Positions 49,109-61,148 of a stretch of DNA of 64,000 nucleotides are shown here, piece by piece. This stretch comes from Paragonimus westermani (lineage: Eukaryota; Platyhelminthes; Trematoda; Plagiorchiida; Troglotrematidae): NCBI GenBank assembly GCA_008508345.1, contig QNGE01002995.1, forward strand, positions 32,839 through 96,838. The letters run 5' to 3'. A program made the position numbers and the translations under genes. The notes below the pieces were generated by a model that was not told the DNA's origin, ran no database searches, and saw nothing but the letters and a program-made list of their open reading frames with translations. Position 1 is the first letter of the stretch. Every line of letters starts with the position of its first letter.

Positions 49109-51698
49109 ACAAATGTTACATCGGACGTGTATCCACCGAATTTGACGAGGAGGTTGAATTTTCGAGAAGGAGCTGCGAAGGCTACATTTTTCATGTTTTA
49201 ATGATGTGGCGTTTAAACTGCTGTTGTTTTCACCTTACGTACTTTTGTTCTGAGCACGTAAATTTGTAGTTAAAACAAACGTCGATGCAGAGATATCGCT
49301 TGTCATATGTACGGAAGGGGGGAACGAACAAGTTCAACAGAATTAAGCAGTACAATTTTTAAAAGAGGAAAGCCCAATCAAGATGTTTATCGATTGCGGG
49401 ACTTTGCACGTTATCAACACTGAACATCTGACGAATCCATCTATCAGAGTTACAAATTTGGGCAACACCGTGACCATAAAATGACAGTGTTTTATACATT
49501 AAGTTAGGAAAAAAATGGAATGAAAAATGAGCTAATAAATTCAAAGACTTTTCCGGACACTAAAGTGCTGTCAAGATTCACGCATCAGCATGGAGAAATA
49601 TTCTTTGGTATGAAAACATTTGTTTGAACAGAGGCAACAGTCAGTGCATAAGTACGTCATACATTGTCAGCTGACTCACAAGAATCAATAGACAAAGGCT
49701 ATTGAATACATAGTCTCAGTAGAGAAATAGCATTACAGGAGGAATGATAAATGATTCCACGGAATTTCATGGGCACATGAGTATGAAAGACTGGGTTCAC
49801 GTGACAACTTATGATGTATGCACTCAACTTTATGGTAGCTTTATGAGGGTCGGTCTCGTACTTTCCTCTTTGGTGGGTTTAAGCAGCTTGACTTCAGTCG
49901 TCATCAGTTACACTGATACCAAAGGCCGCAGATCCATTGTCACGAAGCACAGTCATGTCAGGTTTTATGGTCGAGGTTGTCGTTTTTACTCGCAGATGCT
50001 GGAAGACTAAGTAGTCCAGGCGGCACATCTTTTTCGCCAGGTTTTTGACAACTGAATTGCATTGAGCACAACGCAAATCGTGTGTTATCCGTCAAGAATG
50101 AACAATGTGAGCAAGGTTGTGTGATTGACAGTCGCTGCGATAGAAAAGCGTATGGTCACTTCGGACATCTCGGGAATTTCGGACCCTAGTACATAGAAGG
50201 CTGCCACAAATGTGAATGAAAAAAGTGAAGATCCCACCACTACCATTCTGAATGCAAAATTTAGCCTTATTCACCTGCTGGTCATGGATGTGAGCATCTG
50301 TCTCTGGACATAACGATCGATAGGCGCAAAACATGCGGCTAACTCGATTTAGCATGTCTGTGAATGCCGTGTGTCTTGAATCCTAAGCCCGATCATGCTG
50401 TCTTACCTCCTGAGATGGAACAGACGCCGCAATCAACCAGAAAGTGTGTCGCCGTCACATGTGGATATCTCGGTTTATCAAACATATGAGCAAGAACAAC
50501 GGTGCCGTATTGTGGACAGGTCAGATCCACCAACAGTAGGGTTTTTAAGATTTGTACTGAAGAAGACGGCAGTGCTGATGCACATATACAGCTGCTTTGG
50601 AAGTCCCAGAAAGAAAGAGAAATCGGTAGACACTTTCAGTTTTAGAATTTGATTACAAATAATAAAATTTAGAGAAGAGCAGAAGATTAACCTAACCACA
50701 GTCTGCCAGACATACCGTAATCATACATCTTGCAGCGAATAATGGCCGTTAAAAGGTCAAGTGCTTACTCACCATACTACAGGACTTGTGAAGGTCAAGC
50801 ACTTTGAAGAAACTGGCTGATGTCAGTAATGTGTACGTCACTTCTGCGCTTAGAAGTAACTACAGATGACATGTTTGCGACGGACCTTAGTAGATTGTTC
50901 CTGCTCTGTGCAAGTCGGACGGTATATTTGGTGCTACGTCTGTTGCGAATCTCTTCGACGATGACTGTTTGGCTGGGAGAAAAAACATTTCTTAACGAGT
51001 AACGAGGATGATGAAAGACCGTATATGTCAGAGTCAATTCTTCCCCAAAATGCTGCCAATTCATTGCTTTACTTAACCTTTATTGGATAGAGGAGCGGAG
51101 GATTTGTGTTTACATATTTTAACTTCTAATTACAGTAAGAACAGCAAGAACACTATGTCACGAAAGGCAAGTACAACAGGCTAGAATAGTTACCTCAAAA
51201 TCAGCATGCACCATTGATTTGAACATAACTGCAAAACAGTCACAGTGGGATACTCCAAACTGTTTGGTGAGCAACGCAAGTACCGCATTCGCATCTTTAG
51301 TCTTTGTCACGTAATTCGCGGTCTTCTAGAAGCCGTTTCTTGGACAGGTTTACGGCTAAAGGCACGCAGATTTACACCACCAGGACGGTACGCACTGTAG
51401 CCAGAATGATGGAGGTTTGTGAGCATGCAATTATCAGTGTTATGTCCTGTCTAACGTGCTCACGTAGACAACGTGTACCTGTGTGGCGAGCCCGTTTGCA
51501 GGATTCATCAGTCATGGTACGCAACTTGACCCCTAACCCTTCTCTTCCATGTGGTATTCATGACTGGGCAATTGATACCTAGCATGTGTATGCTTAAACA
51601 TTGCCGCCGTACAATCTACTGTCATCACACATAGACATGTCGACCAACTTTAGTCTACATTTTCTTCTTCTCATGGTCCTCCGTGCCAAAGTACGCAG
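49109..51698. other. Putative gene B intron with R2 fragment
   Basis: It contains the R2-like C-terminal fragment at about 49897-50300 (minus). An exon that should supply two carried bases to exon 14 has not been identified; a candidate block lies at 51328-51410. Confidence 0.4.
49897..50300 (-). mobile_element. R2-like retrotransposon C-terminal fragment (cysteine motif and nuclease)
   Basis: On the minus strand there is LLCTRVRNSRDVRSDHTLFY, then RSDCQSHNLAHIVHS, which matches the R2 cysteine-histidine motif with its first Cys changed to Tyr. After a stop in place of the last Cys, the frame continues LRCAQCNSVVKNLAKKM and TIKPDMTVLRDNGSAAFGIS. The last part is the R2 restriction-like endonuclease core ('KPD....a.viDv'), with the KPD triad kept. 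Only this 3' end is present, as expected for 5' truncation during target-primed insertion. It is a different copy from the element at 38-40 kb. Confidence 0.75.
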
Positions 51699-51765
51699 CA
51701 ACGTAATTGTACTTGAGCCTGGCATTCACGTGAAAACAGTTGACGTCGCGGACAAGGAAATTGCA
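51699..51765 (+). CDS. Gene B, exon 14
   Basis: The exon lies between a tract ending caaagtacgcag and ATTGCA|GTAAAT. It reads NVIVLEPGIHVKTVDVADKE and IA after one completing base, and leaves in phase 0. The exon that should donate two bases to it was not found. Confidence 0.5.
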
Positions 51766-51826
51766 GTAAATTCTTTTATACCGTTTCTATCGATTTATGG
51801 GAGTTCTCCTGACGCAAATATACAAG
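51766..51826 (+). other. 61-base short intron
   Basis: It starts GTAAAT, ends gacgcaaatatacaag, and separates two phase-0 exons. An in-frame TAA right after the donor supports removal. Confidence 0.4.
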
Positions 51827-51910
51827 CTTCTGTCGGGATGCATTGGAGGACGCCCATCTTGGACTATTCTATCTATCCTTCGGGTTCTCCGAGATGAGGA
51901 CATCATTCAG
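51827..51910 (+). CDS. Gene B, exon 15 (28 codons)
   Basis: It reads LLSGCIGGRPSWTILSILRV and LRDEDIIQ, ending at a good donor, CAG|GTAATA. Phase is 0 on both sides, matching exons 14 and 16. The acceptor lacks a strong pyrimidine tract, and the same frame is open further upstream. Confidence 0.5.
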
Positions 51911-54900
51911 GTAATAAAGGACATAGGTTTCTCGAAGATCTTTGTTTATATTCAAAATCTACAGTCAAGGAAGCGTTATCTGCAATAAATTTGTCATGGG
52001 TAGCAAACTGACCTGTTCTCAGTATTCGGCGCGGTTTGCTGAGCCCAGCCTACATGATGAGGAGAACATCCAGGTCCAGTACAGTTTGTCTACCACCGTT
52101 GCGATAGTCAGACACGTTCTAACAAACAGGATCAAGTTGTACGTAGCTACTCTGTCTGTGTCATACTGTCCACCATATTTCAGTGGCACACGCGAATAGT
52201 GTTAACGGGGGAATGACAAACGGTAAGGTAGACCAGACAGCAGACAGTTTAATGTGGAAGCCTAAACCGTACAGTACCAGTCAATAAGCTCACTGTTGTT
52301 TGACAGTAAGATGACTATCTTGGAAGTAGTAGCAAACTTTGTGCCACTGGTTTCTACTTCAAGGTTGTTGACACGTCATAACTGAAGTTGTCGGGTATCC
52401 ACGTTAAAAATCTCATGCTGTCAAACAACGAAACTTGAGTTCACTTGTTGTGTTTGGCTCAAAAATCGCGCAATAGTCTGGTAGAATAAGGCTCAGCATA
52501 ATGAAAATTGCCCGCCAATTCCATGTTAATCCAAGATCATTGCGGAATATCTAAATTAACCCAGTAGGATTCCACAAAGCGAAAAGCATACTACCTTAAA
52601 GAAGAAAAAGTCGGTTACATTTAACTGCCACACATTCATTTTGTTCTTTCGCGTTAGTCGTTATTTGCATTCGTATCCAGGGCCTCCCGTTGGAAAACAA
52701 CCGTTGGTTACTGCGTGACCACATAGAGTTGAGATGCTGATAAATAACTGAAGACTTTCGACAGGATGAGATATTGAGGTTGAACAAGTCGCATCTGTTT
52801 AACTCGTATTAATGACTTTGCACTGATGTAATATATGTATATATATTGGGTATTCAGATCCCACACTAAAAAGTTCTACAATTTTAATCTGCTCATTGGA
52901 GAATAAACGAGTGAATTAGCGTAGTGTGCGCTACATATGATGCAATACCGTGGAGATTGAGAACTCAGTCAATACGCGCACATCTCTTGTACATTAGCAC
53001 GTTTTTCTCACATGCCAAATTGAATATGTGTTGGCGTAAGTTATCAAAATGTAGAAGTTGACTCAAGTGACTAAGTGTCCCTAAATTTTCAGTCATAGTA
53101 AGCCCAATTATGCCCCATGTTTACACCTCTTTGACCGCTTAGATCACATCTAATCTCAACTACAATGGTCGAACAGCTGAAACGTTGGTCGGCACCACCC
53201 TCATGTCCGTTTATGTTCTGTTAAATTTTCTCAACAGACACAAGCTGGAGAAGGCCAAGTAGCTGGCAAACATCGGCTAGACTGTTAAGAGGAAAGTCAT
53301 GAGAAAGCAAAATATTTAGAATAAAACTCGTATGGGAAATCAGCACTTGCCAGATTATAATCATTAAAAGAGGCTGGTTGACGAAGGAAACCTGACGTGA
53401 AGGTTATTATACCAAGCAACTTATGAACACAGTATAGCACACAACAGCGGGAGAAATGACATGGTGATAACAACTGTAACCAGTGGGACTGCTTCCACTG
53501 CCCAAACTATCTGGATTGCAGGCTTGGTGTATTTGAGAACTTGCATCGGGCTTGCGCTTGAATTTGTCGAGTGATGTTACTATTAACGCTTCATCGGGAG
53601 AAAACGTTCAGCTAGTGCCAGCGGGACAATACAAGTCCAGTTGGATTGGAAAGACCTGGTAACGAACCAACATCTGGGGTTTTTACCAACCCACTATACG
53701 TATGAATCTCTTTACCACGACTTTCTTGCGAACAGATCATACTGATAACCAAAGTAATCTGCATACTGGTCATCAGTTCATGGGGCTGAACAAATTGGTT
53801 CAGCCTGTGACATTCCGTGAAGGAATTATAACATTAGTCACACAGTGCTGCTGTTGATATATTGTACCTCATCGAAGCCGGGGACGTTACAACAACTCGT
53901 TTGGATTCGTAATCATCGTTGGTAGTGTAAAAGATAATTTCACTTGGAACCAGATCTTTGAATATAAACAACACAAGCAATGCATATTAAAAATCCTTAC
54001 TTCAGAACAGTTACTTTGGCCTACTTGCCTGAGCAGAAAAATTTTGCGGTGCACGAGGTTTGCACAATTACACTTATCATGACTGTAGTAACCGAAAAGA
54101 GATTCAGAAGGTTTTGGAGACTGTATGTGGTGTGACTGATAAATGCATATAAAGAATCAACAATACCAAACAGATGAAAACTAGCCTTTCACTTTCGTCC
54201 ACAACTGACAATCAGCTTCTAACAGGTGTTGTAAATGTTGATACATAATCACTTATTAGGAGTTTTCAGGTATATATGGTGTGCATTCTAAAGTGATACC
54301 TGATGAGACGAGGTAACCAAAATTATGCTCCACTAGTCATTCTAGGTCACTAACATTGGCGATTACCCTCCCTGTTTGCATACCTGATAAAAAAAACGGT
54401 TTTCAGAGGGAAAATTATGCAGAGTTTGTCCATTCGGATGAGTGTACGTTGAACTACCGTGATAACTTCATCCAGATAATCGTCTTTTATTTTGTATGGA
54501 TATGGTTCTACACCCTGTCACCACCTACCTGTTTTGTTCCTTGTATACTACCTGTTTGTTTACAGAGTGCGAAGCGGTAGACCGGTAACGTCACATGATT
54601 CGTTTCTTCCGATTTTACTGCCAACATTCTCAAAGGAAACCAGTGGTTTAGATTAACATTTCGTTTGCTGCCTTCAAATGCTTACATATTAAATTCCCAG
54701 AGTGTGACGACTTCTTTACCACAAAAGAGTAAACAGTAATCATTGATGACAGTCTGGATACAAACCAAGCCTATCATACTGCCAATTCTCCGAAGCTCAC
54801 TAAGGTCCCTTTTGTTGGGCGCTGTATAGCTGCTTAGATTTACCCGTTGAACCTCAACGGAGCATCTGCTACACTTCACTGAACTTCTCTTCTTAATCTT

Positions 54901-55716
54901 TTGGAGTGGACATCACGATACCGTCTGATACACTGATAAGAAATTGCTTCGCTGGTCGGGCACAAGCTACACCCTTGGCCCATCACACTCATTTGCTAAT
55001 TACTAACAACTGCGATATTTCAACAAGAGAGTTATCACAGATATTTCTCCATTTTTTTGTCTCACTATTCGTGGCACACTTGTGACTAAAGAAGTTCTTT
55101 CAGTTAACAAGACTGCCTTCCAATTAAAGCCCTGAGTGTTTATCTGCGTACAAATACCTTTCGATGTGCAACGAGCTACCAGCTCTCGTAATGTGGACAG
55201 ATACAGTCCACCTCATAGGGTTCAATTTACACTGATACTGGCATCATTGACTTGAGATGTTCGTAGTATTGCTTTATTCTTCAACCTCCTCAAGTCGAAT
55301 AGGTTGCAAGCAAGCAAACTTTCCGATATAGGCTGTAACCATCTTAAACCAATTTACACCAATTTTCTGAACAAATATTGTGACCCTCAACAAAATTTGT
55401 CAGTAAGTCGCAGACAACCCGTTGACCGGTACCTTTAAGGTTGCCAGTCAGCATCAAGAGACATTACAATCATTCCAAGTTTCGACCTTCTCAGTCGTTA
55501 CTAATACAAACTGATCGTGAGCTTACGTGTATCCATCCAATCACTGTTACGCTTACACACACCTACGCTCCACTTTCTGCTCCCATGGAACAGTTTTTCG
55601 ATCGGTAATGTGATCGCTTGTCTCACAGATTAAGAAGATTAACAGCCGGAACCTCATTCCGCCTATTTCCTAAACCACCGGCCTACGGCTGATTTTATCC
55701 ACGTTTGACCTCGCAG
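51911..55716. other. Putative gene B intron (3.8 kb)
   Basis: Nothing recognised apart from a short TA-rich tract near 52833. It ends in cgtttgacctcgcag. Confidence 0.45.
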
Positions 55717-55935
55717 GATTCACACAGGTTGACGGAGATGAAAACCGACAAACTTGGCGCTACAAGTCAAGCCTTTTATTTCTTAGATCACCAACCTTGT
55801 TTTTGTAAAATGTTACAAAACCTTTGGCGTGGATTATGTGTGCCTGGCCAACAGAATGAACACAACAGTTGGGTTGCCATCTTCCGTACGTTGCAGAATT
55901 CTCGACCAAAGCCAACCGGCGCCCTTGAACTGTAA
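55717..55935 (+). CDS. Gene B, exon 16 (3' edge unclear)
   Basis: After cgtttgacctcgcag the phase-0 frame reads DSHRLTEMKTDKLGATSQAF, then YFLDHQPCFCKMLQNLWRGL, CVPGQQNEHNSWVAIF and stays open to TAA at 55933-55935. A strong donor lies at TTCC|GTACGT (after 55885), and another consensus GTAAGT lies just past the TAA. Neither gives the two carried bases that the best acceptor of exon 17 requires, so the join is unresolved. The protein looks genuine, with several Cys and Trp. Confidence 0.5.
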   Translation, partial: DSHRLTEMKTDKLGATSQAFYFLDHQPCFCKMLQNLWRGLCVPGQQNEHNSWVAIFRTLQNSRPKPTGALEL

Positions 55936-56258
55936 CAGTAAGTTAGCAATCACCTTGCCATGTTTATGCTAGGACGGGAAGTGAGTCATTACAGTGACTG
56001 TAATGTGTCACTGCGACAGATACATTCTGCGTATGCGCCCTCCCTTCTGAGGACTGATCACAGAGCACACAAACCACATGAAAAGCACAATGGACTGATT
56101 ATAAAATTATAAATAGGAAACTGTTGTGTGTTGTCTTCGTTCAGAGAGAGAAAGGGAGGTGCAAACTGAAAACGAATGTATTTATCTGCAGCCCATAAAG
56201 CTACCAGAAATTCTTTACTCAAATTTGCTACTGTATTAATTTTTTTAATTACCGAAAG

Positions 56259-56740
56259 CTTCCTGAAAATTTCTGCACGCCATCGACAAGCCGAAGCTTG
56301 CCTTAGATGGGCGTTGGACATAATGATTCAGTCTCCGAGGATCGTACTTCACTCGACGAATCGACCATCAAGTTATATTTATCAGGACACCAACGAAACT
56401 GTGGATGTGGCCGTTCACATGAGTTTGTTGCAACGAGTTCCACGGTCATTAATGCACCACTTAGAAACCTCAGTGTCAGACGAACTAATTGGCTGCTTGG
56501 AACAAGATGATCCAGACCTGCGTTCTATTCGATCACTGTTGGCGAGGATAATCCGACCGAAAACAGCCGATTCAAATGCTTTGGATGGCAGACCAGAAAA
56601 ATCCGGACTGGTTGAAACGTTGGCCACCAAAATCCGCCTTCAGTTGAGCTGCTGTTTGCTGGAAGATGGAAGACAAAGCTGTCTGAATGAAGTGGCAAAC
56701 CTGGTGGCGGTGGTGATGCACGAAAAAACCGTTCTTTTGG
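56259..56740 (+). CDS. Gene B, exon 17 (largest exon)
   Basis: After a T-rich tract and taccgaaag, the frame is open for 160 codons to a donor TTGG|GTGAGG. It reads FLKISARHRQAEACLRWALD at the start, MSLLQRVPRSLMHHLETSVS in the middle and NEVANLVAVVMHEKTVLL at the end. It is strongly helical, with regular leucine spacing. An alternative acceptor near 56288 (cgacaag) would accept the single base left by the strong donor of exon 16. This exon is the best probe for identifying gene B. Confidence 0.7.
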
Positions 56741-57469
56741 GTGAGGCGTTCTTACTGTTATTTGAGAAATGCAAAATAGGAACTCGGCAACCGTATCATG
56801 TAATTCCTTGTTCTCAGATATCATTTTAAGGATGGCGAAGACACACGTTTTATAAAAATGACATCCAGAAATATATTGTTACTAATTTTAAGACAAACTA
56901 TCAGCGGTTGGTAAGTTTGGTTTTCAGTACTGTCCACTCCTGACACTAAACCTACTTCAGGCCAGGTGGTTGGGATACAAATTTGAGGTATTTATAAGAG
57001 ACCAGACAACAGTGACTTACATTAATTGGTGGTAACGTGTCCACGATAACGTGCACGTAAACATAGTTCAACATTACGCCCAATAACTGATTGTGATGGG
57101 CTGTGAGCATCTGTTGACCATTACAGAAATTAATTCTATACGCCTACTCGGGTGAGTTTATCTTAAGTTTATTCACGCATTAGAACAGAGTTGTATAGAG
57201 AGTGGATGAACTCGTCTTGACAGAGTAACAAGGATGTAAGTGCTAAGTCCCGGATAGAGTTGAATTACCATTTACAATGTGAACATGTGGTTGATCCATT
57301 GAGATGGTTGTCGTCAGAAGATTTGAAGGATAAATAGAAATTATGTAGACTGTTCCATTCCGGAAGGACAGAATGAAAAGTGATTCTGAAATGAAGTGTT
57401 ACCGTTCACGCTTACACATACATTGTGTACTTATGATTCATATGGTCGTCCGATTAGTTTAGCGCGCAG
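56741..57469. other. Putative gene B intron (729 bases)
   Basis: Nothing recognised. It ends in ttagtttagcgcgcag. Confidence 0.45.
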
Positions 57470-57636
57470 ATCCTACCGGAATCTGGTCTCGGAGAGATGT
57501 CCCTTCACTTTCTTCTTCAAAGGATGAGATTTGTAACAATTCAGTGATTGCCAGAAATGTCCGAACCAATACGTTTTGTTCAAGCCCGTTTCCACTTGGA
57601 CGCCTATTTGTTCTTCTGCGTATTTTTCGGTCACTA
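57470..57636 (+). CDS. Gene B, exon 18
   Basis: The G carried from exon 17 plus AT gives Asp. The frame then reads PTGIWSRRDVPSLSSSKDEI, CNNSVIARNVRTNTFCSSPF and PLGRLFVLLRIFRSL. The donor CACTA|GTGAAT is modest, but gives phase 0 as exon 19 needs. The frame stays open to a TAA near 57714 if it is not used. A minus-strand open frame in the same place is a shadow. Confidence 0.5.
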
Positions 57637-57854
57637 GTGAATTTCACAGCCTATGAAACGGCAATGAAAACGTACCCAAATTTGTCTACTTATCCAGATA
57701 CGCTCATCCTGGGATAAAAAATAGTGCGGTAACCTACTGTTAAAGCGGTAGTTTTAATTTGATCCTATCTGAACCTTAGTAAACAACCATTGTTATTTGA
57801 ATGGATCACGTTTGTGTTTCATCTAATCGTGAAAGAAACCCTCTTTACGTACAG

Positions 57855-57946
57855 TTGCCGCACGGTGCCCTTCAACTTAATGCGTTATCAATTCGTAATA
57901 TTTTGCTTGCGGCAATCTCAACAAACTTCGTTTCAGATCGATTACA
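57855..57946 (+). CDS. Gene B, exon 19
   Basis: The exon runs from accctctttacgtacag to TTACA|GTAAGA. It reads LPHGALQLNALSIRNILLAA and ISTNFVSDRL plus two bases. Splice sites and phase are good. Leucine- and isoleucine-rich helix, as in the preceding exons. Confidence 0.6.
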
Positions 57947-59080
57947 GTAAGACCGAGAGCAGTCGTCTAAATGAACCACAAAACATTTACCCGTCGACTT
58001 TTCAAAGACTTTCAGTCGTATGAGCTGTTTCGAGGCCGTGTGACCGCCATTTTGCACATTCATGCCAATTACGGCAAATGCAAACTAACAGGGTTTTTAT
58101 GTTTATCCAAATAGGGGTCAACACTGGTTTGATTGAAGTGATAAAGGTCAGTTGCTTATGTAAATACTAGCGGGATAACCTCGAGGTACTGATCAACAGT
58201 TATCATGCTAACAACAACTGGAAATTATGGTTAACGCTGCCTGCTTTATCAAGTACAACTTTTGATTTTCCATCAAAATATTTAGGTGAGTTTCTGTGGC
58301 CATCCAATGATAACTAACTAATGGAGACTTGGTAGCTGACTGTTTAAGTTATTCCCCGAATCTTCGGTATCAGTTTTATGGTTTCACTGCAGATTAGGTT
58401 GACCACTTCGGAACATGCTGGCAGTTTCCTGTAATGGACTTTATGGTATGCTCAGTATAGCTTTCTCCTTGGACACATGAGACGCAATGTATGCAATCGA
58501 ATATACATCCCATTGTGATTTTACAAAGCTAGTGTAGAGTAGGTAGGGTTTACAAAGTAAACTGGAATTATGTAACTTGTGGGATTTCTTGATAGCTAGA
58601 CTGAATCTTTCTGGACTCACCTTGACCTAACGGTTGCCTCTGAATGGTAACTTCATTTGGATTTCATTTCTGAATGTTACAACGGTTACATCGTAACGCG
58701 TCTTCCTCTGACGCATGGTTAAACAATTTGGATGATAACGGCGTTGAGTTTAACTTGAAAACGGTTGAGAAAACTAAACTTATACTGTATCCGTCATCTA
58801 TTCGCTTCAATGAGCCTGCACACTCGGTCGGTTTCCAAGTGAAGTGATCAGTAGTTATATAACAGCCGACTGAATCGTCTCCAAACCAACGCTTTACTGT
58901 TTTTCTATCTAGACTTACTAATAAGAAGGATCTAGTGTATTCGATTTGCTAATAAAGAGAGTGTCATTTAATGTCAGTCCTAATGTTAGACGTACAATGG
59001 GTTACACACTTTTGTGTGTTCATACACATACCAAACCGCCTGACTATTCTCGAGTTTTTCACACTGCTCATCTGCTGCAG
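57947..59080. other. Putative gene B intron (1.1 kb)
   Basis: A 58-residue open frame at about 58673-58849 reads WLNNLDDNGVEFNLKTVEKT, faintly like a reverse transcriptase palm segment, but has no acceptor and no other motif. Otherwise nothing is seen. Confidence 0.4.
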
Positions 59081-59116
59081 AATGGATCATTACTTCTTTC
59101 TGCAAGAAATTTCATT
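59081..59116 (+). CDS. Gene B, exon 20 (36 bases)
   Basis: After a strong acceptor, cactgctcatctgctgcag, the carried CA plus A gives Gln, then MDHYFFLQEIS and two bases at CATT|GTAATT. It is flanked downstream by an intron of only 35 bases. Confidence 0.45.
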
Positions 59117-59151
59117 GTAATTCTATACACTGTTGTTCTACTCTCTGACAG
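59117..59151 (+). other. 35-base mini-intron
   Basis: It begins GTAATT and ends gttctactctctgacag, a good pyrimidine tract with CTGAC near the acceptor. Both flanking phases agree. Confidence 0.45.
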
Positions 59152-59191
59152 GTTATCTGAATATACCTCAGTTAATCAGAGCAAGAAGTAG
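59152..59191 (+). CDS. Gene B, terminal exon with stop
   Basis: The carried TT plus G gives Leu, then LSEYTSVNQSKK and TAG at 59189-59191. AATAAA follows 130 bases later. The exon is short, but acceptor, phase, stop and polyadenylation signal all fit the 3' end of the gene. Confidence 0.45.
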
Positions 59192-59320
59192 ATTGATTTT
59201 TTCATGTTTGACGAAGTCCTATGGTTATTTCTGTTTCAGTATAATCCTGTCGATTAATCCATTTACAAATGACTGGATCTATCTATTAGAAATGCAATTT
59301 TGGTTCATCATTAATCATTA

Positions 59321-59326
59321 AAATAA
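59321..59326 (+). terminator. AATAAA polyadenylation signal, gene B
   Basis: A canonical hexamer 130 bases past the proposed stop codon and about 450 bases before the end of the convergent gene C. Confidence 0.4.
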
Positions 59327-59770
59327 ACTTTAAGTGTATAGCAAAATGAATTTAAAACGCATTACTCTTTCATCACAAATTACAAGCGGTGTCATATTGT
59401 TAGAATATTACTTAATAATACCAGCCAGTGACGCTCAGTGCATAAAATCATTCCGCCCAGCATAAATATTTGTGTAAGTACACAATGGGACAGACTTAGG
59501 AATAATGTCTTTATAACCACAAATTGTGATATCGAACGGTCATCTAGTTCAGAATTCATTATTGGTTGTAAAGTGACTTTTTTACTTATAACGAACACGT
59601 TTTTGACGACACTGTCATTAAACTAAATAAATCCACAGTCCTAAAACATGTTTGTGTACAATAATGAAAATCATCAAACGAGCTACGGTTCAATCCGTCG
59701 CACGCCATCCGCGGTGGGTCAAATCACGCACGTGCGTTGAAGGCAATGAAAGTCTTCCTATGATTCGGTT

Positions 59771-60039
59771 TTATTCGGTTTTTATTCGAAGACAATCGGA
59801 AGCCGGTGCTCCGACAACAGCCATTGGTTCGGCATACTGGCTTTCACACAATAGATGACGTGGAAAATCCATCCCAAGCGAACAATTAGCACAAAGAGTG
59901 ATTACTGTATTCAACGTTCTGGCTCTAAATTTTGGCACAATTTCCAGTTTAGTTAGCATCACTATAAGTGGGACATTTTGAATGCGATTCGCTTTTCGTA
60001 CGGAAGAATGGGAAAGTGCATAATCGGGTAATGTCCGGA
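59771..60039 (-). CDS. Gene C, terminal exon
   Basis: On the minus strand, the exon opens after tacgtgaattgtcag and takes one carried base to give Val. It then reads RTLPDYALSHSSVRKANRIQ, NVPLIVMLTKLEIVPKFRAR and ends SDCLRIKTE with a TAA. Phase agrees with the exon at 60948-61148. The stop codon lies inside the sequence GAATAAAACC, so AATAAA and the stop overlap; an upstream AATAAA also overlaps the last codons. I do not recognise the protein. Confidence 0.55.
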
Positions 60040-60947
60040 CTGACAATTCACGTAATCTGACTAAAAGTAGACATGTGACTGGTTAAGGACGTCAATATAA
60101 AGTTCAACAGAGTTGACCTCACGGTTTAAGAGAACAGACAGACAGCCTTGACAAAGAAAACCTTCGGAAGAATAACTACCAATATAATCGGTGAGCCCAC
60201 ACAAACTAGCTTTGTACGCATAGGACGGCTACTGTGTATCTTCTCGAGCCAACCGCGTAATCTGACCATTACTCACGAGCGAATGTAGTTGTGCGTTTGC
60301 ATGTGATGATTCAGTCCGACCTAATGTTGCGTTAATAGTACAACTGACGACACGGCTACCACTTGAGCGCGCGAGCAGAGTTCTAGTCCGGGTAATGGCA
60401 ACGATATGAACTACCGACGGGTTCTTACACGAACGAAACTAGAATAATTCACATCTTTTCGAAAGGGGTTAGCTAAAAGCCTATGGGAATGCGACAGCAG
60501 GAGACACCATGGGGTTTCCAAAGCAGAAGTTAGCACAATTTTAACGGCAAATGTGTGTGACGTTATACTGAAGTTTGTTTTCTATGGAACTTTGATCATT
60601 ACTGTTCAAATTGTGTAGTAGGAGTGGACCGAACGGCTGACCACATCCAATGACTGAACCCCAAATGAAAAGACTGTGCATCAGTGGGCATCGATTATTT
60701 GTTGAGATAAAAGTTCGAGGCGGTTGACGTACCATTCGAACAAAGAATCAGTACTAACTATCGACCGCTCAATCCGATTGTTTACCGGTTGACGCGTTAG
60801 GTCCTGCGTACGTTTAGACTGGGTGTGATTGGTTAGTTGGCTCATTCATGATATGAATGTAGCAGACTGAATAGATCCATTAAGTTGGTTCAACCTATGC
60901 CCAACACGGTAGCTTAGAAGCACCCTATATGCCTGATAGCAACATAC

Positions 60948-61148
60948 CTGGTGGTTCGATTTCTACACTATTTACTTCACAGTAAAAAAGCGCATATTGA
61001 CTGGTGAAATTCTGCACTTCTCGAAGACATCTGTAAACTTCGTTAACGATGAGGTTTTCTGGGTATGGCCTAGTTTGGAAACGATTCACACCTAACCTAC
61101 GAACGAAAGACTGCAAGTCATCATACAGTTCACTAGAGTGGTTGAAGT
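60948..61148 (-). CDS. Gene C, penultimate exon
   Basis: The minus-strand exon follows tgtgaatatcatgcttag and ends at a near-perfect donor, CCAG|GTATGT. The protein reads SELYDDLQSFVRRLGVNRFQ, then TRPYPENLIVNEVYRCLREV and ends NSVEIEPP plus one base. It is well-formed, with aromatic and charged residues and no simple-sequence bias. The family is unknown. Upstream exons on the minus strand were not found before the window's right edge. Confidence 0.6.

Noticed and set aside
58673..58849. 58-residue frame recalling an RT palm segment
   Set aside because: One weak phrase only, with no neighbouring RT motifs and no acceptor.
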